Positions 14,997-21,793 of a stretch of DNA of 22,821 bases are shown one piece after another. How positions within the stretch are numbered: the first letter of the stretch is position 1; every line of letters starts with the position of its first letter. The stretch lies in assembly GCA_017411235.1 (NCBI GenBank), contig JAFPMR010000232.1, forward strand, positions 1 through 22,821, in the 5' to 3' direction. Under the pieces are notes generated by a model that was not told the DNA's origin, ran no database searches, and saw nothing but the letters and a program-made list of their open reading frames with translations. The stretch comes from Bacilli bacterium. GTDB taxonomy: Bacteria > Bacillota_I > Bacilli_A > RF39 > UBA660. Position numbers and translations under genes: made by a program.

Positions 14997-16655
14997 GTGA
15001 ATAATAATTTTTCAGCTTTTAAGTTATTCTTTGATGAATTCATATATAAAAAGAATAGTTTTGTTTCATATGTAAAAGTAGAAGAAAACATTGCAACTAT
15101 AATAGAATTAATTGAGAAGGTTAGAAAACAATCTAAATTAGATATTAAAGCATATATGAGCAATCTAAATAAAGCTAATAAGAAGATGAGAGAACAATTA
15201 GATATCATTCTTAAGAATAATAAAGCTTTAATGGAATCTTTCTTGCTAATGTATAAGACTAGAGTAGCAAATGTTAATGATTCAATTAGCGATATGCCAT
15301 TTATCATCTCTAATTCTTTTTATAATGATTATCGTTTAGATGATAAATCACCACTAGAATTGGAAATGAATAATAATACTATTCCTAAGTATTCTTCATT
15401 AGAAAAGAAACAAATGAGAGAAGAAACAAAGGATTTACCTGCTTTTTCTTATTTTGTTCAATTATTAATGAAAAGTGATAATCATAAAAAGTATGATTTC
15501 TTTATAGAAAAAGCTAAAGTTATTTTATCTTTAGAACCATTATATAATGAGACTCATTTTATTTATTTTGATAGAGTATATAAATTAATCGATGGTTATG
15601 ATAAAAGCTTTAAGAAATTAGAAGAAAAAGCTAAACTTACTGATGATTACGAAGACATTTCTTTAAGAATGAAAATAGCTTATCGTAAAAAAATGGAGAA
15701 TTGGGAATCTGGAATTGAAGAAATGATCAGTGAATACTTTGATTATCTATTTAATAAGAAGGAAAGTAATGCTGAAATTAGAAAGTATTTCAATGTAGTA
15801 AATAAGATTTCTTATTCATCTTATACAGAAGTAATAAAAGATTTAAGTAATGAGAAAGCTAAATTAGAAAAAGCATTTGAAAACAATGAATATAGACCTG
15901 TTTCTTATTATGGAGATAGTTATTTATTGAAATTTAGAGAAGTAATGATTAATTCTTATTTTGATAATAGATATAGATTGAATATTATAAAAGGAGATAT
16001 TGATTCTTATGTAGATGCTGCTATTAATTTATATAGTTTAGCTATAGATGTAGAAAACAGTATTTTTAATTATTATATTTATCTTGCAAGTCATTCTAGA
16101 AGATTATTAAGAAATAACGATGTAGAGAGTGCTATTATAGCTAATATTTATTCTTTATATTCTCCATTATTATGCTTAGAAAGATTTGAGAAAGCTAGAA
16201 GAGAATTTGGCAGTCAATTAAATATGGAAAACAATACCTTTAAGAAGAAATATAATACAGCATTACTTACAAAGAGAGTAGAATATGGCTTTAAAGGAAT
16301 GATTCCTAATATTGCAGCAATTAATATTAAACTTAATGAAAGCTGTAAGAAGTTTGTTGTAGAGAATTGTTTAGAAAATATTACTAACTTTGATCAAACA
16401 GGTTTATATGATACAAGGAATTATGATTTAGAAGTTATGTGTGCTAAATTAAATTTTGATGAGATTGTTGAATTATATGAAAGATTAAAAGCAGTATTTA
16501 ATAATTTCCCTGATTCTAATATGATTCCACAAAAATTCATTTGTGAAGTTATATATAACAGATTGAGATATGATGATTGTAATGAATCTGATAAGAAAGA
16601 GAAATTAAAAGAAATATCTATGAAATATTTAAAAGAAGAAGCGCTATTTGTCTAG
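14997..16655 (+). CDS. Large helical/coiled-coil soluble protein of unknown function (552 aa)
   Basis: I do not recognise this family. The first ~100 residues are amphipathic helices (TIIELIEKVRKQSKLDIKAYM and onward) likely to form coiled coil. The rest is also predicted helical, with many Lys/Glu/Tyr residues and no transmembrane segment, Cys motif or nucleotide-binding signature. It is probably cytoplasmic, perhaps structural or an adaptor (inference). I choose GTG 14997 because GGATGGTGG (14983-14991) lies 5 nt upstream, the same layout as the next gene's AGGGAGTGG-TTTT-ATG; ATG 14985 is in frame but overlaps this site and would add four residues. It is monocistronic, with its own promoter and terminator. 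Confidence 0.83.
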   Translation: MNNNFSAFKLFFDEFIYKKNSFVSYVKVEENIATIIELIEKVRKQSKLDIKAYMSNLNKANKKMREQLDIILKNNKALMESFLLMYKTRVANVNDSISDMPFIISNSFYNDYRLDDKSPLELEMNNNTIPKYSSLEKKQMREETKDLPAFSYFVQLLMKSDNHKKYDFFIEKAKVILSLEPLYNETHFIYFDRVYKLIDGYDKSFKKLEEKAKLTDDYEDISLRMKIAYRKKMENWESGIEEMISEYFDYLFNKKESNAEIRKYFNVVNKISYSSYTEVIKDLSNEKAKLEKAFENNEYRPVSYYGDSYLLKFREVMINSYFDNRYRLNIIKGDIDSYVDAAINLYSLAIDVENSIFNYYIYLASHSRRLLRNNDVESAIIANIYSLYSPLLCLERFEKARREFGSQLNMENNTFKKKYNTALLTKRVEYGFKGMIPNIAAINIKLNESCKKFVVENCLENITNFDQTGLYDTRNYDLEVMCAKLNFDEIVELYERLKAVFNNFPDSNMIPQKFICEVIYNRLRYDDCNESDKKEKLKEISMKYLKEEALFV

Positions 16656-16666
16656 GAAATATACGC

Positions 16667-16694
16667 AAAAGTACTAGTAATAGTGCTTTTTTTT
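16667..16694 (+). terminator. Intrinsic terminator of the 552-aa protein gene
   Basis: A 10-bp stem with one TG pair (16667-16676 with 16681-16690) and a GTAA loop are followed by Ts to 16694. It starts 11 nt after the TAG stop. Confidence 0.88.
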
Positions 16695-16695
16695 G

Positions 16696-16704
16696 TGTTA
16701 TACT
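16696..16704 (+). promoter_or_regulatory. Extended -10 promoter of the 249-aa protein gene
   Basis: TGTTATACT (TATACT 16699-16704) begins two bases after the T-tract. The predicted leader is ~13 nt, so AGGGAGTGG (16711-16719) would be at the 5' end of the mRNA. Confidence 0.6.
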
Positions 16705-16723
16705 TTTTTTAGGGAGTGGTTTT

Positions 16724-17473
16724 ATGAATCTTGAGGATATTATTGAAAAGATAAAGAGGTTAGAAAATGGTGGTAATGGAACCAATCTTACTTGCTTTAT
16801 TGTTGCTTTTGATTTTTTATATTTCTTAAAAGACAACGATAGTAGAGAAAGATTCATTCATGAATATTATAAAAATGATAATGGTATGTTTACTGCTAAC
16901 TTTAAGAAAGTATGTAATTATTGTGAATCAATATTAATTGAAGATAATGTTTATAATAATATGCTTAAATCTATTGAAATGGATGTTAGAAGAGATGACT
17001 TAGTTAGTATGTATAACTATTATGATGCAGTAGATAGAATTGAAAAAGCTAATACAAGTACTAAGAATTTAATCAGTGATGGTTTTAAAATTAGATTATT
17101 AAAGAATGTATTTGATCGTAGTAATGCTGATTATACTGACTTAAGTAATAAGGTTGCTGAGTTAAAAGGTAGATATGATAAGAACATAATTGATATTGTA
17201 AGCATTATTGCTATATTTATTGCTGTTACAATAGGTATGGTTAGTGGTATATCTTTTACTTTACAAGCATTTTCTAATGTAAATGGTTTAAATATTATGC
17301 AAATATGCTTAACTGCTACAGTAGTTGGTTTTGTAATATTTAATTTATTCTATGCTATATTCAAATTTGTTAGTAAATTATCTGGAAAAGATGTAGATAA
17401 TAAAGGTTATTTTATATTTGTAGATGTAGCCTTTATAGCACTAATAGTATTTTTCGTTTTTTTGCTTAAATAA
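16724..17473 (+). CDS. Protein with soluble helical N-terminus and C-terminal membrane domain (249 aa)
   Basis: Unknown function. Residues 1-~155 are soluble and helical, with a Cys-containing segment (KKVCNYCESILIED) that looks like an isolated pair, not a metal site. Three hydrophobic segments follow: DIVSIIAIFIAVTIGMVSGI (about 157-178), a second near 190-215 (CLTATVVGFVIFNLFYAIF) and a third at the extreme C-terminus (YFIFVDVAFIALIVFFVFLL), giving a tail-anchored helical membrane domain. AGGGAGTGG lies 4 nt before the ATG. I see no intrinsic terminator after the TAA; transcription may continue into the tRNA genes 54 nt downstream. Confidence 0.83.
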   Translation: MNLEDIIEKIKRLENGGNGTNLTCFIVAFDFLYFLKDNDSRERFIHEYYKNDNGMFTANFKKVCNYCESILIEDNVYNNMLKSIEMDVRRDDLVSMYNYYDAVDRIEKANTSTKNLISDGFKIRLLKNVFDRSNADYTDLSNKVAELKGRYDKNIIDIVSIIAIFIAVTIGMVSGISFTLQAFSNVNGLNIMQICLTATVVGFVIFNLFYAIFKFVSKLSGKDVDNKGYFIFVDVAFIALIVFFVFLLK

Positions 17474-17486
17474 AGGGAATTAATTC

Positions 17487-17515
17487 TTGCAAATAAAATA
17501 CGTTTGTGTTATTAT
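17487..17515 (+). promoter_or_regulatory. Promoter of the tRNA pair
   Basis: TTGCAA (17487-17492), an exact 17-nt spacer, then TATTAT (17510-17515) with an extended TG at 17507-17508. The predicted start near 17522 is 6 nt before the first tRNA. It is one of the few promoters here with a recognisable -35. Confidence 0.75.
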
Positions 17516-17527
17516 TAAATGGTCGAT

Positions 17528-17604
17528 GGACCTCTAGCTCAGTTGGTTAGAGCATCCGGCTCATAACCGGGCGGTCGTAGGTTCGAGTCCTACGAGGTCC
17601 ACCA
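17528..17604 (+). tRNA. tRNA with CAT anticodon, probably tRNA-Ile2 (lysidine type)
   Basis: A complete 77-nt cloverleaf: acceptor GGACCTC/GAGGTCC, D-arm GCTC...GAGC, anticodon stem TCCGG/CCGGG with loop CTCATAA (anticodon CAT at 17562-17564), T-arm GTAGG-TTCGAGT-CCTAC, discriminator A and encoded CCA. The normal G1-C72 pair and the lack of three GC pairs in the anticodon stem argue against initiator tRNA. C4-G69 and C5-G68, together with overall resemblance to Bacillus tRNA-Ile2, favour the minor isoleucine tRNA whose C34 is changed to lysidine by TilS to read AUA. Elongator tRNA-Met is the alternative. Confidence 0.93.
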
Positions 17605-17612
17605 TTTATAAT

Positions 17613-17697
17613 GCGAGTGTGGCGAAATTGGTAGACGCGCTAGACTTAGGATCTAGTCCCGCAAGGGGTGGGGGTTCAAGTCCCTTCACTCGCACCA
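17613..17697 (+). tRNA. tRNA-Leu (TAG anticodon)
   Basis: An 85-nt class II tRNA: acceptor GCGAGTG/CACTCGC, anticodon stem CTAGA/TCTAG with loop CTTAGGA (anticodon TAG at 17647-17649), a long variable arm (TCCCGCAAGGGG), a GGTTCAAGT T-loop, discriminator A and encoded CCA. It lies 8 nt after the previous tRNA and shares its promoter. Confidence 0.96.
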
Positions 17698-17707
17698 TTT
17701 GATTTTT

Positions 17708-17730
17708 ACGAACTTTATGTTCGTTTTTTT
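17708..17730 (+). terminator. Intrinsic terminator of the tRNA operon
   Basis: A 6-bp stem ACGAAC/GTTCGT (17708-17713 with 17719-17724) and a 5-nt loop are followed by Ts to 17730. Confidence 0.85.
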
Positions 17731-17770
17731 ATGCTTAAATATAGTATTTTATTATATTTACTTAATTGAC

Positions 17771-17780
17771 ATGTATACAT
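17771..17780 (+). promoter_or_regulatory. Perfect palindrome overlapping a TTGACA, possible operator
   Basis: ATGTATACAT is a perfect 10-bp inverted repeat sharing its first base with a consensus TTGACA (17766-17771). No -10 lies at the right distance from that TTGACA, so its role is unclear; a short palindrome in AT-rich DNA can arise by chance. Confidence 0.2.
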
Positions 17781-17801
17781 TTTTTTATGTGTTTTTATAA
17801 A

Positions 17802-17830
17802 TTTACATAGTCTTGAAATAATGTTATCAT
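17802..17830 (+). promoter_or_regulatory. Promoter of the Gln/Pro/Met-repeat protein gene
   Basis: TTTACA (17802-17807), a 17-nt spacer, then TATCAT (17825-17830) with an extended TG at 17822-17823. The predicted leader is ~14 nt and contains GAGGTGTAGGG. Confidence 0.6.
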
Positions 17831-17850
17831 TATGATAGAGGTGTAGGGTT

Positions 17851-20106
17851 ATGAACGGACAAAATGGTTTTAATAATCAATTCAATAATCAGTTTAATAA
17901 TCAACCCATGAATAATGGGCAAACTATGCCTGAAAACCATGTTAAGAAGAAGTTCTTTTCTTCTGCTTTTATGGGTAATGCAAATATGGAAGATGTTGGT
18001 GGAACTAATAGTACGGCGAATAATAGTGTTTTAACTTGGGGATTAGATAGTAATGCTCAACCTGTTCCTCAAGCTGTACAACAAATGGTTTCACCTGTTT
18101 CAAATACAATGCAACAACCAATGATGCAACCAGTACAACAAATGGTTTCACCTCCGCTTGAAAACACAATGCAACAATCAGTTATGCAACCAGTGCAGCA
18201 AATGGTATCACCGGTTTCAAATACAATGCAACAACCTATGGTGCAACCTGTACAACAAACAATGGTTTCACCGGTTGATAATACAATGCAACAAACGATG
18301 ATGCAATCAGTACAACAAATGGTTTCACCACCAGTTGATAATACAATGCAGCAACAAACACAACAAATAGTTGTTCCACAGGTTAATCAACAACCAATGA
18401 TGCAACCAGAGCAACAGATGGTTTCACCTGTTCCTGTTCAAGCACCTGCAGTTCCTAATGCACCGATAAGTCCGGTTGTTATGGATATGTTACAAGATGT
18501 TAATGGAACAGTTGTAGTTGAAGAACCTGAAGTTTTAGATGATTTTGTAGAACCAACTAATCCTGTTGAAGAGTTGGATTCTATTGAAGAATTAGATGGT
18601 TTAGATGAACCTAAGAGTGCGATTCAAGTACCAAAGATAGATCAAGGTACACCTAGTTTAGAACCGCCACCTCCTGTTATAAACCCTGATTTTAATTTTA
18701 ATAATAAAGAAACAGTTGGTGTATTTAAACCACAAACTGCTCAAGTACAAGACAATTTTAATTTTGGATATAAAACGGAAGCTGTTGATCCTTCTGTAAT
18801 GCAAACATTTACTCCTGGAGTACAACAAGGAGTAGCTGGTGTGACGGCTTTGGGAGTAGCTGCTACTAATATTACACCTCAAGTAGTAGTTGGTCCAACA
18901 ATGGAAAATTCTGCGATTTTCCAATCTGCTCAACAAAGTAATGTACCAGAGGTAAAACCTGTTCAAACGGTAGTTAATACTGGACCGGTTGAACAATGGA
19001 TGACTGATCAACCATTAAGTGCTAATAATATAGAAAATTCTTCTGCTTCACAAAATAATGTAATCTCTGCCACACAAAGAGAAGCTGAAGAGAAGAAGAA
19101 AAAGGAAGAAGCTATTAGAGCAACAATGCCAGTACCTGAAGAAGTTACTAAGAAGCAAGTTGATTCTAATATACGTCCGGAATTATTAACTAAGGAATAT
19201 ATTGGTGAAGATTATACAAGCCTTTCTATGAGTCCATTTAATTTTGGTGGATTTATCTTCGGTGCAGCTTATTTTGCTTATCGAAAGTTATATTTCTGGG
19301 CTTTAATTAATTTAGCAGCAGTAATTGGTATTTTATTCTATGTACCAATGAAATATAATCTATTAGGTGTTTTAGGTTTCCATATTTTAATGGCTTTAGC
19401 AGTTAATAGAATATATATTATTCATGCAAAGATAATTGGTAAAATTGAGAAGAAGAGAAATGATAAGAAGAAAAATCCTAAGACTCAAGAAGAGTTAGAA
19501 GAAAGAATGAGAATTAGGGGTAGAGTATCATTTATCAATGGATTATTAACTATTTGTGTTTTTGTTGCTTTAGTATTTGCTTTAGCTCTATATGTCTTAA
19601 AGGATAATGATTTATCTAAGATAATTAATAAATCAATTAATGGAGTTAAGGTTAAACAAGAACAAAAGAAAGAATTTGATGGATCTATTGTTTACGATGA
19701 AGAAGAAAATCTTTATGATTATATTGATATTGTTGTTCCAGATGTCTTTGTAGGAACTAAAGATATGTTTATTGATTCTACTTTTACAACAATGAGTAGA
19801 GAAGATAATAATAAATGTAAGATTAAATTAGGTATTTTAAAAGATTATAATGATGGAAGTAATTTCATTATTCAATTAGCTGATTATAATAAAGAAGAAG
19901 ATAAAATTGATGTTAAAGAAACTAAAGGTATAAAGTGGACTAATTACTATACTGAAGATGTTAATGATGTTATTTATTATAAAGGAACTACTATTAATGA
20001 TCGTGCTTTAGTTTTAGAATATCGAATTGGTAAAGGATCTACTGAAAATATTTGTGATGCTTATTATTTAACGATAATGGAATCATTAAATCTAAAAGAG
20101 GAATAA
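17851..20106 (+). CDS. Repeat-headed membrane protein with DUF2628-like region and Cys-Trp-Cys ectodomain (751 aa)
   Basis: Function unknown. Residues 1-~25 are Asn/Gln repeats (FNNQFNNQFNNQ). About 77-197 are imperfect tandem repeats of 19-20 residues of the form QQMVSPVxNTMQQxMMQPV. About 200-430 remain low-complexity, acidic then Gln-rich, followed by a Lys/Glu helix. From ~455 to 530, SPFNFGGFIFGAAYFAYRKL and the next hydrophobic segments resemble the DUF2628 membrane family. A last transmembrane helix lies near 560-585, followed by a ~160-residue exported domain with the pattern of the 12678 and 13498 proteins: NNKCKIKLGIL, GIKWTNYY, and NICDAYYLTIMESLNL at the C-terminus. It lacks their N-terminal zinc ribbon. 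GAGGTGTAGGG precedes the ATG. It is monocistronic, ending in a hairpin whose loop holds the stop. Confidence 0.86.
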   Translation: MNGQNGFNNQFNNQFNNQPMNNGQTMPENHVKKKFFSSAFMGNANMEDVGGTNSTANNSVLTWGLDSNAQPVPQAVQQMVSPVSNTMQQPMMQPVQQMVSPPLENTMQQSVMQPVQQMVSPVSNTMQQPMVQPVQQTMVSPVDNTMQQTMMQSVQQMVSPPVDNTMQQQTQQIVVPQVNQQPMMQPEQQMVSPVPVQAPAVPNAPISPVVMDMLQDVNGTVVVEEPEVLDDFVEPTNPVEELDSIEELDGLDEPKSAIQVPKIDQGTPSLEPPPPVINPDFNFNNKETVGVFKPQTAQVQDNFNFGYKTEAVDPSVMQTFTPGVQQGVAGVTALGVAATNITPQVVVGPTMENSAIFQSAQQSNVPEVKPVQTVVNTGPVEQWMTDQPLSANNIENSSASQNNVISATQREAEEKKKKEEAIRATMPVPEEVTKKQVDSNIRPELLTKEYIGEDYTSLSMSPFNFGGFIFGAAYFAYRKLYFWALINLAAVIGILFYVPMKYNLLGVLGFHILMALAVNRIYIIHAKIIGKIEKKRNDKKKNPKTQEELEERMRIRGRVSFINGLLTICVFVALVFALALYVLKDNDLSKIINKSINGVKVKQEQKKEFDGSIVYDEEENLYDYIDIVVPDVFVGTKDMFIDSTFTTMSREDNNKCKIKLGILKDYNDGSNFIIQLADYNKEEDKIDVKETKGIKWTNYYTEDVNDVIYYKGTTINDRALVLEYRIGKGSTENICDAYYLTIMESLNLKEE
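18079..18440 (+). repeat. In-frame tandem repeats of 57-60 nt
   Basis: Four clear units and one to two degenerate ones, of 19 or 20 codons, each carrying CAA-CAA ... ATGGTTTCACC ... AATACAATGCAACAA. They encode a Gln/Met/Pro/Val/Ser-rich cytoplasmic stretch. Unit-to-unit DNA differences are mostly synonymous or conservative, so the array has diverged by point mutation; copy number may vary between strains. Confidence 0.85.
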
Positions 20107-20119
20107 TCCTCTTTTTTTT
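20094..20119 (+). terminator. Intrinsic terminator of the repeat-protein gene
   Basis: A 9-bp stem (20094-20102 with 20107-20115) encloses a 4-nt loop ATAA holding the TAA stop (20104-20106); Ts follow to 20119. Confidence 0.92.
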
Positions 20120-20120
20120 G

Positions 20121-20129
20121 TGTTATAAT
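20121..20129 (+). promoter_or_regulatory. Extended -10 promoter of murI
   Basis: TGTTATAAT (TATAAT 20124-20129) begins two bases after the preceding T-tract. The predicted leader is ~11 nt with GGTGA (20136-20140). Confidence 0.7.
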
Positions 20130-20146
20130 TTAATTGGTGATTGTTT

Positions 20147-20851
20147 ATGAGCAAAATAGGTGTTTTTGATTCAGGAATAGGTGGTTTAACTGTTCTTGAT
20201 GAATTAAAGAAAATGTTACCAAAAGAAGATTTTATTTTTTATGCAGATTCTGCTAACAATCCATATGGTGAAAAAACAGATGAACAATTAAATGGAATTG
20301 TTTCAAATATAGTTGATTTTTTAATTGATAAAGGATGTAAGATAATTGTTATAGCATGTAATACTGCTACTACAAGATGTATTCGCTATTTACGTGAAAA
20401 GTATCCTGATATTGTATTTATTGGTACAGAACCTGCTGTTAAGTTAGCTTGTGATGATGATTATCATGTAACTTTAGTTATGGCTACACCAGCAACTATT
20501 CAAAGTGAAAGATTGCAAATATTAATTAATGAAAACAAAAAAGATTTAGATACTTTCTATTTAGTACCTTGCTTTGGCTTAGCTAATGCTATTGAAGTAG
20601 GAGATAAGGAAAAACAAGAAGAAATAGTTAATAATATCTATCAAGTTTATAAAGAAGCTGGTATTGAATCTATTGTTTTAGGATGTACTCATTATCCGCA
20701 TATTAAAGATTTAATTTCTAAATATTTTAAAGGTGTTGCTTTATTAGATGGTGGTCTTGGAGTAGCTAAAGAAACTAAAAGACAAATGGAAAAACATGGT
20801 TTAATTACTAATAAAGGATCTGGAGATGTAGAATTTATAAAGACTAAGTGA
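20147..20851 (+). CDS. murI: Glutamate racemase
   Basis: Converts L-glutamate to D-glutamate for the second position of the peptidoglycan stem peptide, in the cytoplasm, without cofactor. It is 234 residues, shorter than the usual ~265-270, mainly at the C-terminus. Family motifs are GVFDSGIGGLTVL at the N-terminus (substrate-binding Asp8/Ser9), NPYGEKT, ACNTATT with catalytic Cys71, and LGCTHYPH with the second catalytic Cys180. The usual late Ser-Gly motif reads LLDGG here. ATG 20147 follows GGTGA by 6 nt; TTG 20141 is a less likely start. Its presence, with a GH25 muramidase in the same window, indicates a peptidoglycan-making organism. It is monocistronic. Confidence 0.95.
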   Translation: MSKIGVFDSGIGGLTVLDELKKMLPKEDFIFYADSANNPYGEKTDEQLNGIVSNIVDFLIDKGCKIIVIACNTATTRCIRYLREKYPDIVFIGTEPAVKLACDDDYHVTLVMATPATIQSERLQILINENKKDLDTFYLVPCFGLANAIEVGDKEKQEEIVNNIYQVYKEAGIESIVLGCTHYPHIKDLISKYFKGVALLDGGLGVAKETKRQMEKHGLITNKGSGDVEFIKTK

Positions 20852-20864
20852 TACTTAGTTTTTT
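20841..20864 (+). terminator. Intrinsic terminator of murI
   Basis: A 7-bp stem ACTAAGT/ACTTAGT (20843-20849 with 20853-20859) with a 3-nt loop, extendable by two pairs, is followed by Ts to 20864. The TGA stop (20849-20851) spans stem and loop. Confidence 0.87.
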
Positions 20865-20888
20865 CTTTATTTTCATTTTAAAGTATTG

Positions 20889-20894
20889 TATAAT
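20889..20894 (+). promoter_or_regulatory. -10 promoter element of the 270-aa protein gene
   Basis: TATAAT preceded directly by TTG, so not the TGn extended form. The predicted start near 20901 leaves a ~19-nt leader with AGGTGG (20906-20911). Confidence 0.5.
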
Positions 20895-20919
20895 TATTAG
20901 AGAATAGGTGGTTGGTAGT

Positions 20920-21732
20920 ATGAATAAGGATATTTTACCAAGTCTTAAATTAATTTATAAACCTTTAGTTATGTATTATGGTGAATGGGAACTATTAGAA
21001 GGTTTAGAGAGTATAGCTAAAGTAGAAAAAGATAAGAACTTATTTACTGAATTTTTAAATAGATATTATTATATGCCTTTAAAGGTTGTATTTAAAAATG
21101 ATGATTTAGTATATAGTTTTAAGTGGGCTATATGTTCTAGATTAGGTGAAGCTGGAAGAGGATTATATTTTTCTAAAAGAGCTTTCTTAAGAAATATAAT
21201 TGCTAATGCTGATGATGTAGTACTATATGGCGGAGATAAAGCTTATAAGGAAATCAAAAAAGCTATTCGTGATAGAAAAGACATTTATCGTGATGTTGAC
21301 AGTTTAGGTGAAGAATCTAGTTATTATAAGAGTATTAAAAAAGAATATAAAAATACTGGATTAGATATTCCTTTTGAAGAATATATTAAATTATGTAAAA
21401 AGAAATATACTAAATTACTTACTGGATATAATGCTGTTTTAGATTTATTTGATAAATCTATTAATGTAGATGCTTTCATTAAGTGTTTTGATATTGATAA
21501 ATTATATTTATTTACTGCTTATTCTTTATTAAAGTATAGTGAAGGACACTATGAAAAGTTTGGTAATTTAGATTACAATATTAATGTTTTAGATTCATAT
21601 AGAACTTTAGTTAATAATATTAGAGAACAAGATTCTTTATATAATAGTTCTATTGTTCTTGGAGATATTGTTTATACGATAGATGATTTATTCAAGGAAT
21701 ATGATGAATTAATGGTAAATGCAAAGAAATAG
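20920..21732 (+). CDS. Soluble protein of unknown function (270 aa)
   Basis: I do not recognise the family. It is a helical, Lys/Tyr-rich cytoplasmic protein with no signal peptide or membrane helix. Distinctive stretches are MYYGEWELLEGLESIAKVEK near the N-terminus, an ICSRLGEAGRGLYFSKRAF block near residue 70-90 and a Tyr-rich C-terminal third (YLFTAYSLLKYSEGHYEKF). ATG 20920 is chosen because AGGTGG lies 8 nt upstream; a GTG at 20908 is in frame but overlaps that site. It is monocistronic, with a terminator overlapping its TAG stop. There is no functional link to murI beyond adjacency. Confidence 0.82.
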   Translation: MNKDILPSLKLIYKPLVMYYGEWELLEGLESIAKVEKDKNLFTEFLNRYYYMPLKVVFKNDDLVYSFKWAICSRLGEAGRGLYFSKRAFLRNIIANADDVVLYGGDKAYKEIKKAIRDRKDIYRDVDSLGEESSYYKSIKKEYKNTGLDIPFEEYIKLCKKKYTKLLTGYNAVLDLFDKSINVDAFIKCFDIDKLYLFTAYSLLKYSEGHYEKFGNLDYNINVLDSYRTLVNNIREQDSLYNSSIVLGDIVYTIDDLFKEYDELMVNAKK

Positions 21733-21753
21733 ATACATGTATCTATTTTTTTT
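21727..21753 (+). terminator. Intrinsic terminator of the 270-aa protein gene
   Basis: A 9-bp stem (21727-21735 with 21740-21748) and a CATG loop are followed by Ts. The TAG stop (21730-21732) lies in the 5' arm. Confidence 0.88.
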
Positions 21754-21759
21754 ATTTTA

Positions 21760-21768
21760 TGGTAAAAT
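21760..21768 (+). promoter_or_regulatory. Extended -10 promoter of the last gene
   Basis: TGGTAAAAT (TAAAAT 21763-21768). The predicted leader to ATG 21794 is ~19 nt. Confidence 0.5.
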
Positions 21769-21793
21769 TTATAGTATAAAGTAGTGTGATATT

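Noticed and set aside
17766..17800. TTGACA at 17766 as the -35 box for the repeat-protein gene
   Set aside because: No -10 element lies 16-18 nt downstream; the nearest TATAAA is 24 nt away. TTTACA-17-TATCAT further downstream fits better.
18079..18440. CRISPR-like or non-coding tandem repeat
   Set aside because: The units are directly adjacent, vary by whole codons and stay in frame inside a long gene; there are no unique spacers.
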